From Platycnemis pennipes (Eukaryota > Arthropoda > Insecta > Odonata > Platycnemididae), in NCBI GenBank assembly GCA_933228895.1, contig OW121851.1, positions 128,077,624-128,141,623 of the forward strand: 64,000 bases of DNA, written 5' to 3'. The position numbers and the translations under genes are program-made. How positions within the stretch are numbered: the stretch's first letter is position 1; each line of letters starts with the position of its first letter. Below, piece by piece: positions 45,705 to 56,911 of this stretch. The notes below the pieces were generated by a model, which made no database searches, had not been told where the DNA came from, and was given only the letters and a program-made list of their open reading frames with translations.

Positions 45705-45905
45705 AATGGGGTCGTTTACCATATTTTTAATTTCTGAATCTGATAGAGTTTGTTAAATAAAAATACCCATATTTTTCCGTTCTTCGACCGGCCTCGAGTT
45801 CTCGAGTTGTAAGTGGCGAAAGACTGATGTTTTCAACCTTTTCGGAAAAGTGGTCTTGCAAAGGACTCGTACGACATCCTCTTCGTCCAATCACAACTAA
45901 GACCG
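45705..45905 (-). mobile_element. TIR element family M1, partial (copy A)
   Basis: Begins AATGGGGTCGTTTACCATAT and matches the right 200 bp of M1 copies 1 and 2 in reverse. The far end is eroded, though a GTGTAAACGCAACCTTA near 45974 may be the remnant of the other terminus. Confidence 0.65.
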
Positions 45906-46063
45906 CGGAGCTCCTGTGTCTTATCACATGAGTAGGGCTTAACAGTTGACTGTCATAGAAGCTAACTGCTACGTGTAAACGCAACCTTAGGTTGGGTCGA
46001 AATAAATTGATTTTTTTTTAAGTATCGAATAATAACAGGGTTCAAAAGTTGCGCATTTGCGTA

Positions 46064-46367
46064 CTTCGCAACGGAAAAATATTGAAAAAATATCTTACAT
46101 TGGATCTTCAGTTCGCGAAAACGGCCTAACGTTAGGAAAAAATTCCAATAACACAAAATTTTACAGTTTCTATTAAAATATACAGGTGACAATTTTAGGC
46201 CTTTTATAGCGTAAATACTTCATGTAAGCTGCCTGGTGATAAAGAAAAATAAAATTTTAAAATTTACATTACATTTTGAGTAGGCGGAATGCCACCATAA
46301 GGGAATGAACCAAAGGCAAATTGTTGGTTTCTGCTTTTTTTTTAAATCCCTTTGCATTCAATGTTTC
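46064..46367. other. 304-bp segment present only in copy A
   Basis: Copy B has a 27-bp unrelated filler (60671-60697) at this place. The bases just right of it in copy A (TGTTTCGATCAAGG) match the dispersed relative at 17005-17045 in reverse, whereas copy B lacks the TGTTTC. Copy A is therefore the ancestral state. Confidence 0.75.
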
Positions 46368-46718
46368 GATCAAGGAACTGCTCAAAAACCTCAGCTCGAC
46401 AATAGACTAGTTCGTCAGTTATGTTAGATGAAATTCTGTCCGAGTCTGATTTCTTAAATCTTCGTTGCCACACCCGAGCTGTTGTAAGATGCGCAAAACC
46501 TGTCATAGAGTCTGTGTCTCAGCGTGCGAGGACAAGAAAACAGAGATTCGAGCATCTTACACTAGAGCATATTTGCGCCCAAATTTCACGATGTCGAAAT
46601 TACACAAAATCTGAATTTAAGGCTATGCCCTTGAAAAATATAGGTATATAATTTAACAAACCCTAATTGGTTGGGTAGGGTGTGGGTAGAACTTTAGTTG
46701 CAGAGGGCTTCCCGCATA

Positions 46719-47182
46719 GGGCAAAACTCATAGGTATACGTTTTGGATGTAGTTCTGGAAGGTTTTCATAGATGGCAATGGAAGAATTGTTCGCTTTACG
46801 TCACTGCTTTCCTTCTTCTAATCGACTTAAGCAGCACAATCGAGAAGTTTCGTGTAGTCTGCTCCTTGTAGGGGTGGATTATGTGTTTTTAAAGAAACAG
46901 CAAGGAATCCTTCCTGTAAGAAGATATGTTTGCTTTAATAGTGAGAGAAATGTTAACTTATCCATGTGACTGTGGACGCTAGGTAAAGGCATATCGCACC
47001 AATGTAATAAAATAACAAAACTACATCCATAGCACATGTTATGTCCCACTTAAGTAGATTAGAAAAACGAAAGAAATGGAAGCGTTATATATCGTATGTG
47101 ATGTGACGCGAAAAATTCTTCCATCGCCATCTATGGAAACCATACAGTACTACGTCCAACATATAAAACAGTTTTACCCTTT
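46719..47182. repeat. Inverted repeat / MITE with ~80-bp arms (copy A)
   Basis: Arms 46719-46804 and 47103-47182 are inverted and imperfect (CATAGATGGCAATGGAAGAA against TTCTTCCATCGCCATCTATG). The 65-residue frame starting at 46772 lies across the left arm and is not a gene. Confidence 0.75.
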
Positions 47183-47958
47183 GTGGTGAGACTTCTATAG
47201 TTGCAGCTATCTCATAGTGAGTTTGGAGTCATGTAAAAAATGTGTCATGGATGAAGAGCTGCAAATGATGTATTCTCATCGAATGTATCATATCACCTTT
47301 ATGAACGAATCTTTAAGGAAGATGTAATAAATTAAAATGCGTCTTTTTGTAAAATGGTTGTGTGCGCAATTCTAAAATTTGGAATATGAATTTAAATGAA
47401 GTTTTTCTGTTATTAGGCAGGTTAGTGAAGCACTTCGATGCGATAAAAAGCCAAATAAAAAACGTTACCTTATTGATTTGAGATTAAAAGGCACAAAACT
47501 TTGCCTGAACAGTTTTTTTCCTTCGATAAGCATGTGAATACGCAACTTCTGACCCCTATTATAATTTAATACTAGAAAAATTAGACCAACTCTAGTAATC
47601 CTACACCCTTTGTATCACATTCTCCGAAGGCTTCCTTCCTTATAAAATCAAAGGATGACGGGTTCAGTTAATGTACTATGTTAATAACTTTGTATTTCCT
47701 TCCCTAAGTTCTTTCAATCTTCAGATTATCAAATGTCCTACCCTTTTACATACTAATCAATATAAATTTTGTCTTCCTACCTCATTTTATCTTCCATCCT
47801 CCTAAAATCATTTCCACTGACTCCGACCCAAAAAATCAACACATCGCCAGTCGTCTTTCTTTACGTACATTTTATTTTTAAGGCATTCATGGTAAATATA
47901 TGAAAATACGAACAATATTCGTGCAATACGAACATGTACTTTCGTGTTTCGTACTTAC

Positions 47959-48134
47959 TGTTAAACCAGCACGTGTTCTTGAATTCCGGTTTCAGGAAGC
48001 TATCAGATATTCCAGGGTGAAACTCCATGATTGCAGTAACGATGATGATGACCAACGGTAGTCCCCAAGCGTACGCGACATAGGAAAGGAATTTCTTCGT
48101 TTCACTCTTATGAATTGTCGGAGGCGTGAAAGTA
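47959..48134 (-). CDS. Methuselah-like GPCR, copy A, TM4 exon
   Basis: A 176-bp exon with acceptor TTTTTGCAG and donor GTAAGTAC, close to consensus. It reads TFTPPTIHKSETKKFLSYV then AYAWGLPLVIIIVTAIMEF (TM4, with the family's YAWG motif). The second extracellular loop follows, HPGISDSFLKPEFKNTCWFN, whose CWF cysteine normally pairs with the top of TM3. One base at each end (T first, A last) keeps phase with the TM3 exon and TM5 exon. The nearest ATG is internal and is not a start. Confidence 0.93.
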
Positions 48135-48941
48135 CTGCAAAAAGAAATGTGAAAGGTTATATGATGTATTAATTTCCTGGTAACTGCGTCAAATTTAAGC
48201 GATTTATCACTGATAGCGTTGATTTTTTGAAGAGTTAAATAAGTTTGATGTCAAATATAATAATCGTAAGATTTATGGTAGAGAATTCTAGAAAGATATT
48301 TTAGGAAATCTCCAAAAATTTATGAGAGATACGGGCAAACCCGCACCCATACAAAACGTATTTTTACAACTTTTTCTACATACTCCAGCAGGATGGCCTT
48401 AAATGGTGCAGACGAGTAAAAAAATTCATTGGAATTTTAAAAGAACGTGCTGAGCATATGTGCCTTAATTTTTTTAAAGAATAACTATTTTTTAAAAGGT
48501 ACCTACCAGAATAAATGTTTTTACAAGTTTAGACTTGATATGCACCAAGATACACTTTCAGAAAATAACTAATTTTTCTCTTTGTTACACCCACACGCAC
48601 ATGCATAGTATGAATGAAATATTAAACCGAATTTGAGAATCCCTCACCTAGATTATGTCCCTCGGATATTGAAAAATTTTGAGATGTTTTTATGGAGGGT
48701 AAATTCTTCTATTTGGGACAGAAGTTAAAAATCTTTGTAGCACTGATCAATAATATTTGTTGTCCTTTCACTTGAAAAATAATCATGTTGTTTATTCATA
48801 GGTTGGGCGAAATCGGAATAATTGGACTTTGTGGAAAAAAACAGCGGTAAACCCTGGTAACGGAACTAAACATAGGCTTATATTCCATGCACAATATACG
48901 CGATGTAATTTACCCTTTTTCATGTCACTAAAAGAAACATA

Positions 48942-49377
48942 CAGTGGACTCCCAATTATCCATGCTAATGCTATCCAGGCTGCGGATTATCAGTGTGTCG
49001 CAAATCTTTTTAATGTATCGGCAGTGGTCTCAATGGTAAGTAAACCTTTGTTGTTTTCCTCCAATTGTGACATTTACTACGGTCCTACCGACTGGTCCGA
49101 TGCCTTACGCCAGGCTTCGTGCCGCCACCCGAGGCTTTCGAACGTTTAATTGTCGCCGGGACAGATCTACTAGATTCTTTTTCCTCATAAAGCGCTATTA
49201 TGTACAGCGAGGACCTTTTCATTAGCAGATTGTGTTATTTTCTTAGGGAGTTTATCTATTTTGCAGAGTACCGTAGAGAAATGAATCCGGAAGGAACCAA
49301 AGAGCGGATTATTCGTTTTTCCCGATTATTCGTGCATCCTTAACCAGTCATTAGCATGGATAGTCGGGAGTTTACTG
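48942..49377. mobile_element. Pogo/Tc1-mariner-like MITE, 436 bp (copy A)
   Basis: CAGTGGACTCCCAATTATCC on the left and, reversed, CAGTAAACTCCCGACTATCC on the right form ~28-bp TIRs. Both are flanked by TA (48940-48941, 49378-49379). The right interior also has GAATAATCGGGAAAAACGAA. No transposase. It lies in the large intron between the TM3 and TM4 exons. Confidence 0.82.
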
Positions 49378-49774
49378 TACATCTGCTTGACATTCTGAAT
49401 GACACTGATACTCTGCAGAAGAGACTGAAATTGGCACACGGCGTTGATATTCTTGGAGGTTAAGGCAGGTAGAAGAGAACTGGTCAACAACAGTATGCCA
49501 TGCGTGAAAATCGGATTACCTGGGATCACCCAACTTTCACATGAATACTGGGATGCATCAAACTTTTGTCAAGTATGTAGGTGTCCTTGGTGCTGGAATA
49601 TCATGTGATTAACCAATTGATAACGCAACAACCAAGAATGTCTAACAATACCTCAGATGTCATTAATCGTCGACGAGTTAACTTTGTGGAATTTCCCCAT
49701 ATTTCAAGAAGAAGTGAACACTTAGAAAGTTTCCACACTATTGTCATCATCATGATGATGTCCTGATGAAGATA

Positions 49775-49915
49775 GTGCACATGTGGACGGGAAAAATGGC
49801 AAAAGAAGGCCTATGAGATAAGTGGAATAGGTCGTGAAGGATGTGAAAGAGAGGAATTACGTTATTTTGAAAAGGTTGGCCGATAGAAGAATCGGAAAAG
49901 TGTAGAAAATTACAA
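49775..49915 (+). pseudogene. LINE-B 3' fragment
   Basis: The plus strand carries VVKDVKERNYV, KRLADRRIG remnants with stops. Shortest of the three LINE-B pieces in this intron. Confidence 0.65.
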
Positions 49916-50089
49916 AGTGTTCACTTCTTCTTGAACCTCAGATATCACTGGCATCTTACTTAATTGACTATAAAACTCATTAGACTGGAATATATACCAA
50001 AATAGAGAAATTAATTCTTTTAAAAAATATTCCCAACAATAAATGAAACAGAGAGAAGCCTTCTGATGTGAATATTCACGGAGAGATAA

Positions 50090-50870
50090 GTTAGCATGCT
50101 GCGATTCGCTGATGACATAGTACTCATAGAAGAGACAGAGAGGGATCTGAATAAGATTCTAATAATCATGGAAAGTACAATGGCCAGATGTCAGCTGAAG
50201 ATCATTAAAGAGAAGACTGTGAGATTGGTGTGCAGCAAGAGAGAAGAGACCAAAACCAATGTCAAACTAGGAAAACAAAAACTGGAAGAGTTGATATAGT
50301 TTTGTTGCCTGGAAATCCGTGTAACCAACGATGGACGAAGCAAAAGAAAAATAGTCAATAGAATAACCCAGCCAAAGAGGGCATTCAATCAAAAGAAGAA
50401 TCTACCTAAAGCGTAGAAGTAAGGAAACAATTCATAAGAACGTACATCTGGAGCATGTTTCTTTACGACAGTGAGGCATGGACGATGACAACAGAGGAGA
50501 AGAAAATCGTGGAAGCATTTGAAATGTTGTGCTACCGAAGAATGATGAAGATAAAATGGATCGACCGAGTGACAAACCAAAAAGTCTTTAGAAATGTGGA
50601 AGAAAAGAGAAACCTGCTGAAAACTCTCTGAGAAAGCGGGACAAATTAATTGGCCATATCTTGAGACACGACGGACTGATGAAGACAATCGTCTAAGGAA
50701 AAGTGAACGGGAAGAACGGCAAATGAAGGCCTCTGATGAGATATATGGATATATGGAAGGACGTGGAAGAGAGGAATTACGTTAATATGAAGAGATTGGC
50801 TGATGGAACTGACGAGTGGAGGGCTGTGTCAAACCAATCCTAGGATTGATGACCGGTGATTATGAACAAT
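50090..50870 (+). pseudogene. LINE-B fragment with FADD motif
   Basis: LRFADDIVLIEETERDLNKI (intact catalytic FADD), then CQLKIIKEKTVRLVCSKRE and KLGKQKLEEL, followed in broken frames by YIWSMFLYDSEAWTMTTEEK and the IDRVTNQKV region. The terminal block ends near AACCAATCCTAGGATTGATG. 5' truncated; several stops and frameshifts. Confidence 0.83.
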
Positions 50871-50959
50871 AAATGGCTGGAAAGCAATTAAATCACTTAG
50901 AGGATAACAAATCTGAGGAATCAAATGACAGAAAAAACACATTTACGATTGTTACCATA

Positions 50960-51395
50960 TCAAGTAGAAATCTAAGGCAGTGGTACGCAGCAGGAGAAAA
51001 GAAGCCAGGAAAAATGTTAAAATAGGAAAACAAAAAACCGAGGATGTGGAAGAGTTTCGTTACCTGGGATGCCGAATAGCCATCGATGGAAGAAGTACAG
51101 GAGAAATTGCCAGCAGAATTGCCCAGGTGAATAGAGTATTTTACCAAAATAAGATTCTGCCTACAGCTGCAAATACAAGCATAGAATTAGGAAAACAATT
51201 CATCAGAACGTATATCTGGACCATGTTTCTTTATGGCAGTGAGGAATGGACAATAACTGCAGTAGAGAAGTCAAGGGTGGAAGAACTTTAAATGCGGTGC
51301 TACCGAAGTATAATGAAAATAAAATAGAACGAATGATTGATAAACCTAGAAGTCTTAAAAAGAGTGGGAGAAAAGAGATTTCTAATCTAAAAGAC
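50960..51395 (+). pseudogene. LINE-B fragment, middle part
   Basis: RRKEARKNVKIGKQKTEDVE, RYLGCRIAIDGRSTGEIASR and TYIWTMFLYGSEEWTITAVE are encoded on + before the frame breaks. It ends at the Penelope-like segment. Confidence 0.8.
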
Positions 51396-51399
51396 CCGC

Positions 51400-51580
51400 C
51401 AACGGAGGATATATAAGCAGGCAATTTGGAAGGAATGTCACTTGGATTCCTGGATCCCTGAAGACGATGGGCGAGTCGCGCATCGAAACGTCGGAGGAAG
51501 ATATGGAGAACCTGACCCGGTGTGAAACCCCAGAGATCTTCACACATATTATTCGCCGGGTAAACACCAGATCTTACATT
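51400..51580 (+). mobile_element. Penelope-like element terminal fragment
   Basis: GATCCCTGAAGACGATGG, CATCGAAACGTCGGAGGAAG and GACCCGG.GTGAAACCCC in this order resemble the terminal region of Penelope-like retroelements. No reverse transcriptase remains beside it. Confidence 0.5.
51458..51492 (+). ncRNA. Hammerhead-ribozyme-like motif
   Basis: CTGAAGA (51458-51464) fits the CUGANGA core, GATG pairs with CATC as stem II, then GAAA (51485-51488) and CGTC. Flanking TCC/GGA could form stem I. Stem III would be minimal and the first stem II pair is non-canonical, so activity as a monomer is doubtful. Confidence 0.4.
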
Positions 51581-51642
51581 AATCGCTATTTTTGATATCC
51601 TACAAGTGAAAATAGTTATAGCATAAAAGAAGGAATAGGTAC

Positions 51643-51721
51643 CTGAAAGTGACGTAAATATCGATGCACATGATGTTCAGCCAGAAGAAGGTGCACAGGA
51701 ATGCGAAGTATATCACGAAAC
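51643..51721 (-). CDS. Methuselah-like GPCR, TM3 exon of the duplicated unit
   Basis: A 79-bp exon: acceptor TTTTTTTACAG, then GT plus FVIYFAFLCTFFWLNIMCID and IYVTF, then AG before donor GTACCTATTC. FFWLN.MC.D in TM3 is a strong Methuselah-family signature. The terminal AG joins the T that opens the TM4 exon to give ...VTFS-TFTPP in frame. The preceding exon should end with the G of a Gly codon (usually TM2 to loop), but none was found up to 54328. Its duplicate should lie near 65973-66051, outside the window. Confidence 0.92.
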
Positions 51722-51847
51722 CTGTAAAAAAAGATAGATATGACATGAGAAAATGCATGATGACTACTAATTCTGTCATAGGAAACTTTTTAAATCACAA
51801 TCACCGAGGAGCTATTTGTTGTGTTATTATAACTTGTACCTCACTTT

Positions 51848-51905
51848 GCGGTCGTGGTGGCCTAGTGGGTAGAGTGCTGAGCTACCGACCTGAATTCAAC
51901 TCCCG
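51848..51905 (+). mobile_element. tRNA-derived SINE head
   Basis: GTGGCCTAGTGGGTAGAGTGC is a good box A; GAATTCAACTCCCGG is a decayed box B. Lies in the receptor intron upstream of the TM3 exon. Confidence 0.5.
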
Positions 51906-52139
51906 GACAGGAGTCTTTCTGGACACCGCCACCTAAAATTCTAGAGGTTCCATTTTCAGTGTGTGAGAACTTGTAGGAAATCGCAGGTGGCCCAGAAAAA
52001 GGAACTGGCCCCCCTACCTTGCATATATGTGAATTTAACACGCAAAAGGCTTAGTACGGGAGGAGGTCTACCTTCACCTTTCAAAAAACCAACCTTCGGT
52101 TTGAAACCGGGATTTTTCATATCACGTGTCCATGAAGTA

Positions 52140-52240
52140 GTAGCATACATGTTAGTAGTGTAATTTTGGTGATCTTCTCCCCCTCCCACAAACCCTCGCG
52201 GTAGCTCGTAGGATATTACGTAGACGTAGACTTTCTACAC
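52140..52240 (+). mobile_element. LINE-A 3' end, truncated
   Basis: GGTGATCTTCTCCCCCTCCC, then ACAAACCCTCGCGGTAGC and a tail ACGTAGACGTAGAC, a decayed version of the family terminus. Confidence 0.7.
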
Positions 52241-52660
52241 GGAAAAATACAGTTTGCCAGATACAATCAAGCATGTTTGATAGGAAACTTTTCGATTAAA
52301 ATTATTACGTTATCAATGAAAATAACTATGCGTAAAATAAAATTTATTGAACAATTTGGTACCCGATTATTAAAAATTTTGGTAGTTAAGAATTGAATTG
52401 AAAACACGAATCATGTCGGCTAAAGTTACTGAATCGGCTCGAAGGTTGTAAGAGTTTGATCATCTTTACCAAGCTTTCGGTAAATTCCAAGATCCGACTT
52501 AGCGTTTGCTTAAAAACATCTAACTCGTCAAGATTCTCTTCAATAGATTTTACTATCTTGCATGATAGTCGCGCTGTTTACAGAAATGTCTATTGTTGCA
52601 TTGTTTATAGAAACGGAGCCGTGCGCTTCGGAAATAGGTACTGCTCTGCAGAACGGGTTA

Positions 52661-53156
52661 ACAATTGGTGCTTTCCATTCAAGCGACTCATGCGTCGTCT
52701 TGAGTTAACTCGCGGAAACTCAAGTCGACTTGTGTCTTCGCGAATGGAAAGCGAGTTTTAGATGCGCAGTAGCTGATGCGCTAAGGACTTTCACGGGGAC
52801 TCGTGATTGGTGCGTTTTTGTGGGTAGGAAATTGAATCCACAGATGTTTCCTTCTTGCTATAGCAAGATCGTTACCAATGAACAAAAAAATTAGTTGTAG
52901 GATGATTAATTAAGAAAATACTTAACTTAAACATTTGTTCTGATTTATCGGTTATTTTCAATATGCCTCTTGCAGACGCATTGCGATTTGGAGCTTGCGC
53001 CGTCCTTCTTTCTTTTTTCAGTAACTCACCATTACCGGTGTGTCACCGTGTGTCGACTCGCGTTTGACACAACAGCGACACACACTGATTGGAAAGCACT
53101 ACACGCGACACAAGTTGACTAGTGTCGACTTGCGTCGATGATTGGAAAGCACCCAA
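52661..53156. mobile_element. Probable TIR element, ~0.5 kb
   Basis: GGTGCTTTCCATTCAAGCGAC on the left pairs with a right end whose reverse complement is GGGTGCTTTCCAATCATCGAC. Internal GTCGACTTGCG/AAGTCGACTTGTG motifs repeat. A target duplication is not clear. Confidence 0.5.
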
Positions 53157-53404
53157 TATCAGTGGCTGTCCAATCCATCTAGTTGGAACTAGACTCTTTG
53201 CCAGAGCATGAAATTGAATTGGTATCGTATCCATTACAATTGATATTCGTGCCAATTATTTCTTATCCAATTAAAATTAGATGCCTCATCCAACGTTTTT
53301 TTGAGTGTATGATATTCGATGTATCAGATGCAGTCTACTCTATGAACGACGTGAATTTCCTGCATGGGTTTTGTGTTTGTTCGGAGTCTGCGAAGTTGTG
53401 AACG

Positions 53405-53479
53405 ATGGAGGAAGAGCTGCGAAGCCTGCTGAAGTCCTGGGGTTCCCTGGACTTGGCGAAGTCTTTCTTAGGTTATTAA
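53405..53479 (+). CDS. Short ORF, possible first exon of a SAM-like protein
   Basis: MEEELRSLLKSWGSLDLAKS then FLGY and stop. LLKSWG..D...SFL recalls the start of SAM-like domains in insect proteins, and a GT (TTAG/GTTATT) lies before the stop. No second exon could be identified. Highly tentative. Confidence 0.15.
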   Translation: MEEELRSLLKSWGSLDLAKSFLGY

Positions 53480-54328
53480 TGTTTGGTATCTTATATTATA
53501 ACAATGTCATAAAATTTAATTACCATTCACTGCTTCAAATTTGATAACATGTGAACATTAAATATGTTTGATTAGCTAGACACTAATTAGGTGTGATAAA
53601 TCACGATGAATATTCTGTTTGATAAATTTAACCATAGTCCTTCCGTGACTATCAAACAGTTTGGTAAAATAAACGAAAAAGGCTAATTTTTGTTCGATAA
53701 ATTTAATTATGCCCTCCAGAATACCTAACGAGTTTGGTTAAATTAACCGAGAAGGTAAATTTTTCTTGATAAAATATATCGTACTTTTGATAATTTTCAC
53801 CAAATTGTTTTACCGAAATGTATTCATAGAAATAACTGTAATTCAATGTTCCATATGAACTGAACTTTTTGATAAAATTATCAAAATATGATAAATTCAA
53901 TCAAAAAATTTTTTCATTGTATTTATCTGTGCTATTTTTCCTCTATATATATTGACGTCTACAAAATCATTCCTACTTGCACGATTGACTTTCGATTACA
54001 TATGGGTCATTCCATTTTAAATCGACAACTTTTCAGAAATATCTTGCTTCGCCTTCTCAGATTTCAACGAAAATTGGTGTATATGTAATGCTAAACTTCT
54101 CCAGCCAAGAGCTATTTCCTGTTTTCGAAGAAAAACATTTCGACCCTGAAATATTGGCAGACAAGCATTGCGTACTGAAAAACGTCTTTTTACACTATTT
54201 TCCTTCAAGTTACAGCATTCAGGCTTTATGTGATATTCTCATATAAAAGGTGTCATTTGAAAGTTTATACGGAGTGTACTTGATAATTAGATAAGTTTAT
54301 ATCCAGATTCCCCTAGCATCCTTTGCAT
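53480..54328. other. No gene recognised; right end of the duplicated unit
   Basis: AT-rich DNA with loose TTTGATAAA repeats at 53580-53890. No receptor exon with TM1/TM2 character was found on the minus strand. It ends at the duplication junction. Confidence 0.4.
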
Positions 54329-55469
54329 CCTTCCAGTAATTGATAAAATACAGCTCCATGTGTCATTAATAGAACAGCATTTTATTTCTTTGAAGAAGTC
54401 ACTGGGATGTTTACCGAAACTAAAACCAGACATGTAGGGGCATCGTTTGGAACTTTAAAAATGTGAAGATAAATATAAGCCCAGCCTCACCTAAAAGCCA
54501 TTGGCTCCCCAAACATGCTCTACTACTGTTCAGTTTAGAAAACGATTCCTGCGTTTTAATCCCTCAAGAGTATGCGACGCAGTCCACTCAATTGCATGCC
54601 TTCGGGTAACTGGGTAACTTTAATCAAAGGTATTTTAATTGCTCAGGGTGCTTTAATGGGGAAGGCATTGGAACTTAGTGCAAAATTTGACGCAAACGTC
54701 TTAGCGGATGGATGGCTCTTGCGACTTCCAGTATTGGGTTTTCTTGGTGGCTTGTCAATCTCTTGCATTCAATTTCGGTAATCGAGGCACTTTCGGTAAT
54801 CCTTTGAGCTTTTCCAATACCCACCGTTCCGATCACTTTGTTTCAGCAACCTCATTTGTAATAAAACCGTCTCGGAAAATTAACTCGAAATATTTCAGAA
54901 CGCTGAACTGACACTATTTATTTACTAACTAAATCACACGTGAAAGTCAATGGATGATGAGCATTATCGATATCTTCCCAATTATTTTCTTGCATTAAAA
55001 ATTAACTGAGACATTTTTTCACTTCCTGCTAGGAGCAGGAAATCAGAGGGTATCCAATTAAATCCTTGGAAATTGTATCTGAACTGACTTCACTCCTCTC
55101 TAACAGAGCGCCTTGCATTTGCTTGTCGGACAACTCACGTGAGCTACAAGTCATGGCCAATTTAAGAGGGAATCAGCGAAGAGACGATTCCGAGGCGGAA
55201 AAGAATAAAGCCACCAAAGAAAACACAAGGCGTCAGAGTAAGACCCTCGCCTCGTAATCGTTGCCATGATGAAAGAGAAAAGAAATGTCGACTAAGAAAG
55301 GCAGATAACTATGAATCACAGACGAAAGGAATCAGCCTCTCCACACATCTCAGCTCTCTGGAAGCACGTAAATCAGATCAGATTAAGTGGAAAGATTTCG
55401 TCCGTACGTAGGCACCAGTCGCTCTGCCTCTAGGGAGCTTTTCATTCACCAACGATGAGTTATTAATTT

Positions 55470-55559
55470 AGCACGACGCGTTTTGTTGCTACAATAGCAT
55501 TATCATCGAGGCTGATCAAGCCAATTTCTAATGTTGTTATAACAACGAAACGCGTCGTG
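55470..55559. repeat. Foldback hairpin, copy B
   Basis: Same hairpin as 41211-41300. Confidence 0.65.
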
Positions 55560-55925
55560 ATAAATAAATATCCGAGGAAATTTTGCAATTTCTTCGTTAA
55601 AAAATAATGTGAATTTCATCGCCGTTCACGCGGCAGGTTCGAATTCGGCAGATTTAGGTGCATTTTTTAAACAACAAATTTAGGTGCATTTTTTAAACAA
55701 CAAATTTAGGTGCATTTTTTAACACTTCATAAAACCAATTTATGTGTACGCCCAGGCATCGTACAAAAACCATTGGTTCTCGCAAACATTCTCACATTTT
55801 ACTGTTCACTTTAGGGAAGCATACCCGCGTTATTAAGAAGTATCTTTAAGAAAAAAAAAAACAAATCTTCAAAAAACTGGTTAAATAAAAATTTCACCAA
55901 AAAAATTTTGGATGAGAAAAAACGC

Positions 55926-56309
55926 GGTTCACTAGAAAAAATACAGTTCAGTAGAAAACACCGGTTCATTAGAAAACACCGGTTCAGTAGAAAACAACGG
56001 TTCAGTAGGAAACACCGGTTCAGTAGAAAACACCGGTTCATTAGAAAACACCGGTTCAGTAGAAAACACCGGTTCATTAGAAAACACCGGTTCAGTAGAA
56101 AACACCGGTTCATTAGAAAACACCGGTTCAGTAGAAAACCACGGTTCAGTAGAAAACACCGGTTCAGTAGAAAACACCGGTTCAGTACAAAACACCGGTT
56201 CAGTAGAAAACACCGGTTCAGTAGAAAACACCGGTTCAGTAGAAAACGCCGGTTCAGTAGAAAAAACCGGTTCAGCAGAAAACACCGGTTCAGTAGAAAA
56301 CACCGGTTC
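55926..56309. repeat. 18-bp minisatellite, copy B
   Basis: Same array and unit order as 41641-42023, with one base more near 56226. That restores the 18-bp phase and fuses frames that are split in copy A. Confidence 0.92.
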
Positions 56310-56611
56310 GATCTATTGAACCGGCGCATCGCCGTCGCAAACTGTTTTTTTCAGAACCGAGAACCGGTTCAGCATTTCCTGCACCGCCCAGCCCTACCCT
56401 GCCCTGCCACTAAGGGGTGGAGATTGGGGGGGGGGGGAATGGTCTCTGCTTTCCTCGCCTGCGACCCCCAGGTGCCCCTGGGCTAGCAAGCTGTGGACAC
56501 CATATATATGGGTCGTATTCAGAAACTCAACTACAGCCTCACTTCCACGGATAACGTCATATAATCCCTACCACGAGTCGAATCCGTGTACGGATTCTAA
56601 TCCAGATCCAT

Positions 56612-56911
56612 CATATTCAGAATATCAGCTACGGTCGCACTTCTACCGTCATAGAATCTTTATTACGAGTTCAAAATGGGATACAGATCTTCCTCAATAC
56701 GGTAAAGCAGACACCTAAGGAGCAATATCACCTCTGCAGTTAGAATCCGTACACGGATTTGACTCGTCGTAGGGATTTTTTGACGTTTAAGGTGGTATTG
56801 CTCCTTAGATGTCTGCTTTACCGTATTGAGGAAGATCTGTATCCCATTTTGAACTCGTAATAAAGATTCTATGACGGTAGAAATGCGACCGTAGCTGATA
56901 TTCTGAATATG
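56612..56911. repeat. 121-bp inverted repeat in the 3' flank of receptor copy B
   Basis: Left arm 56612-56732, right arm 56791-56911, loop 58 bp. The arms are nearly perfect complements (CATATTCAGAATATCAGC against GCTGATATTCTGAATATG at the outer ends). The loop itself contains an inverted relative of 56560-56600. The left three-quarters of the left arm survives in copy A. Confidence 0.9.

Larger units (their letters stand above)
40070..49670 (+). repeat. Tandem segmental duplication, copy A (part with partner in window)
   Basis: Near-identical to 54329-64000. Offsets step from 14259 to 14285, 14286, 14287, 14607 and 14330 because of five indel events. Substitutions seen by eye lie at 41137, 44616, 45863, 45963 and 48855. 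The unit probably extends to 54328, giving a ~14.26 kb direct tandem repeat whose second copy runs off the window. Confidence 0.95.
54329..56396 (+). mobile_element. hAT copy 2 duplicate, left-truncated by the junction
   Basis: Equals 40070-42110 plus small indels, including one extra 26-bp unit of AACAACAAATTTAGGTGCAT (55665-55715) and one extra G in a G run at about 56426, just outside the element. Left TIR and transposase fragment are absent. The right terminus and CCCTGCCC flank are intact. Confidence 0.92.

Noticed and set aside
49326..49529. Minus-strand frame with THGILLLTSSLLPAL, superficially like a Methuselah TM2 exon
   Set aside because: It lies between the TM3 and TM4 exons, which already join in phase, and its 3' part runs into the TIR of the pogo-like MITE.
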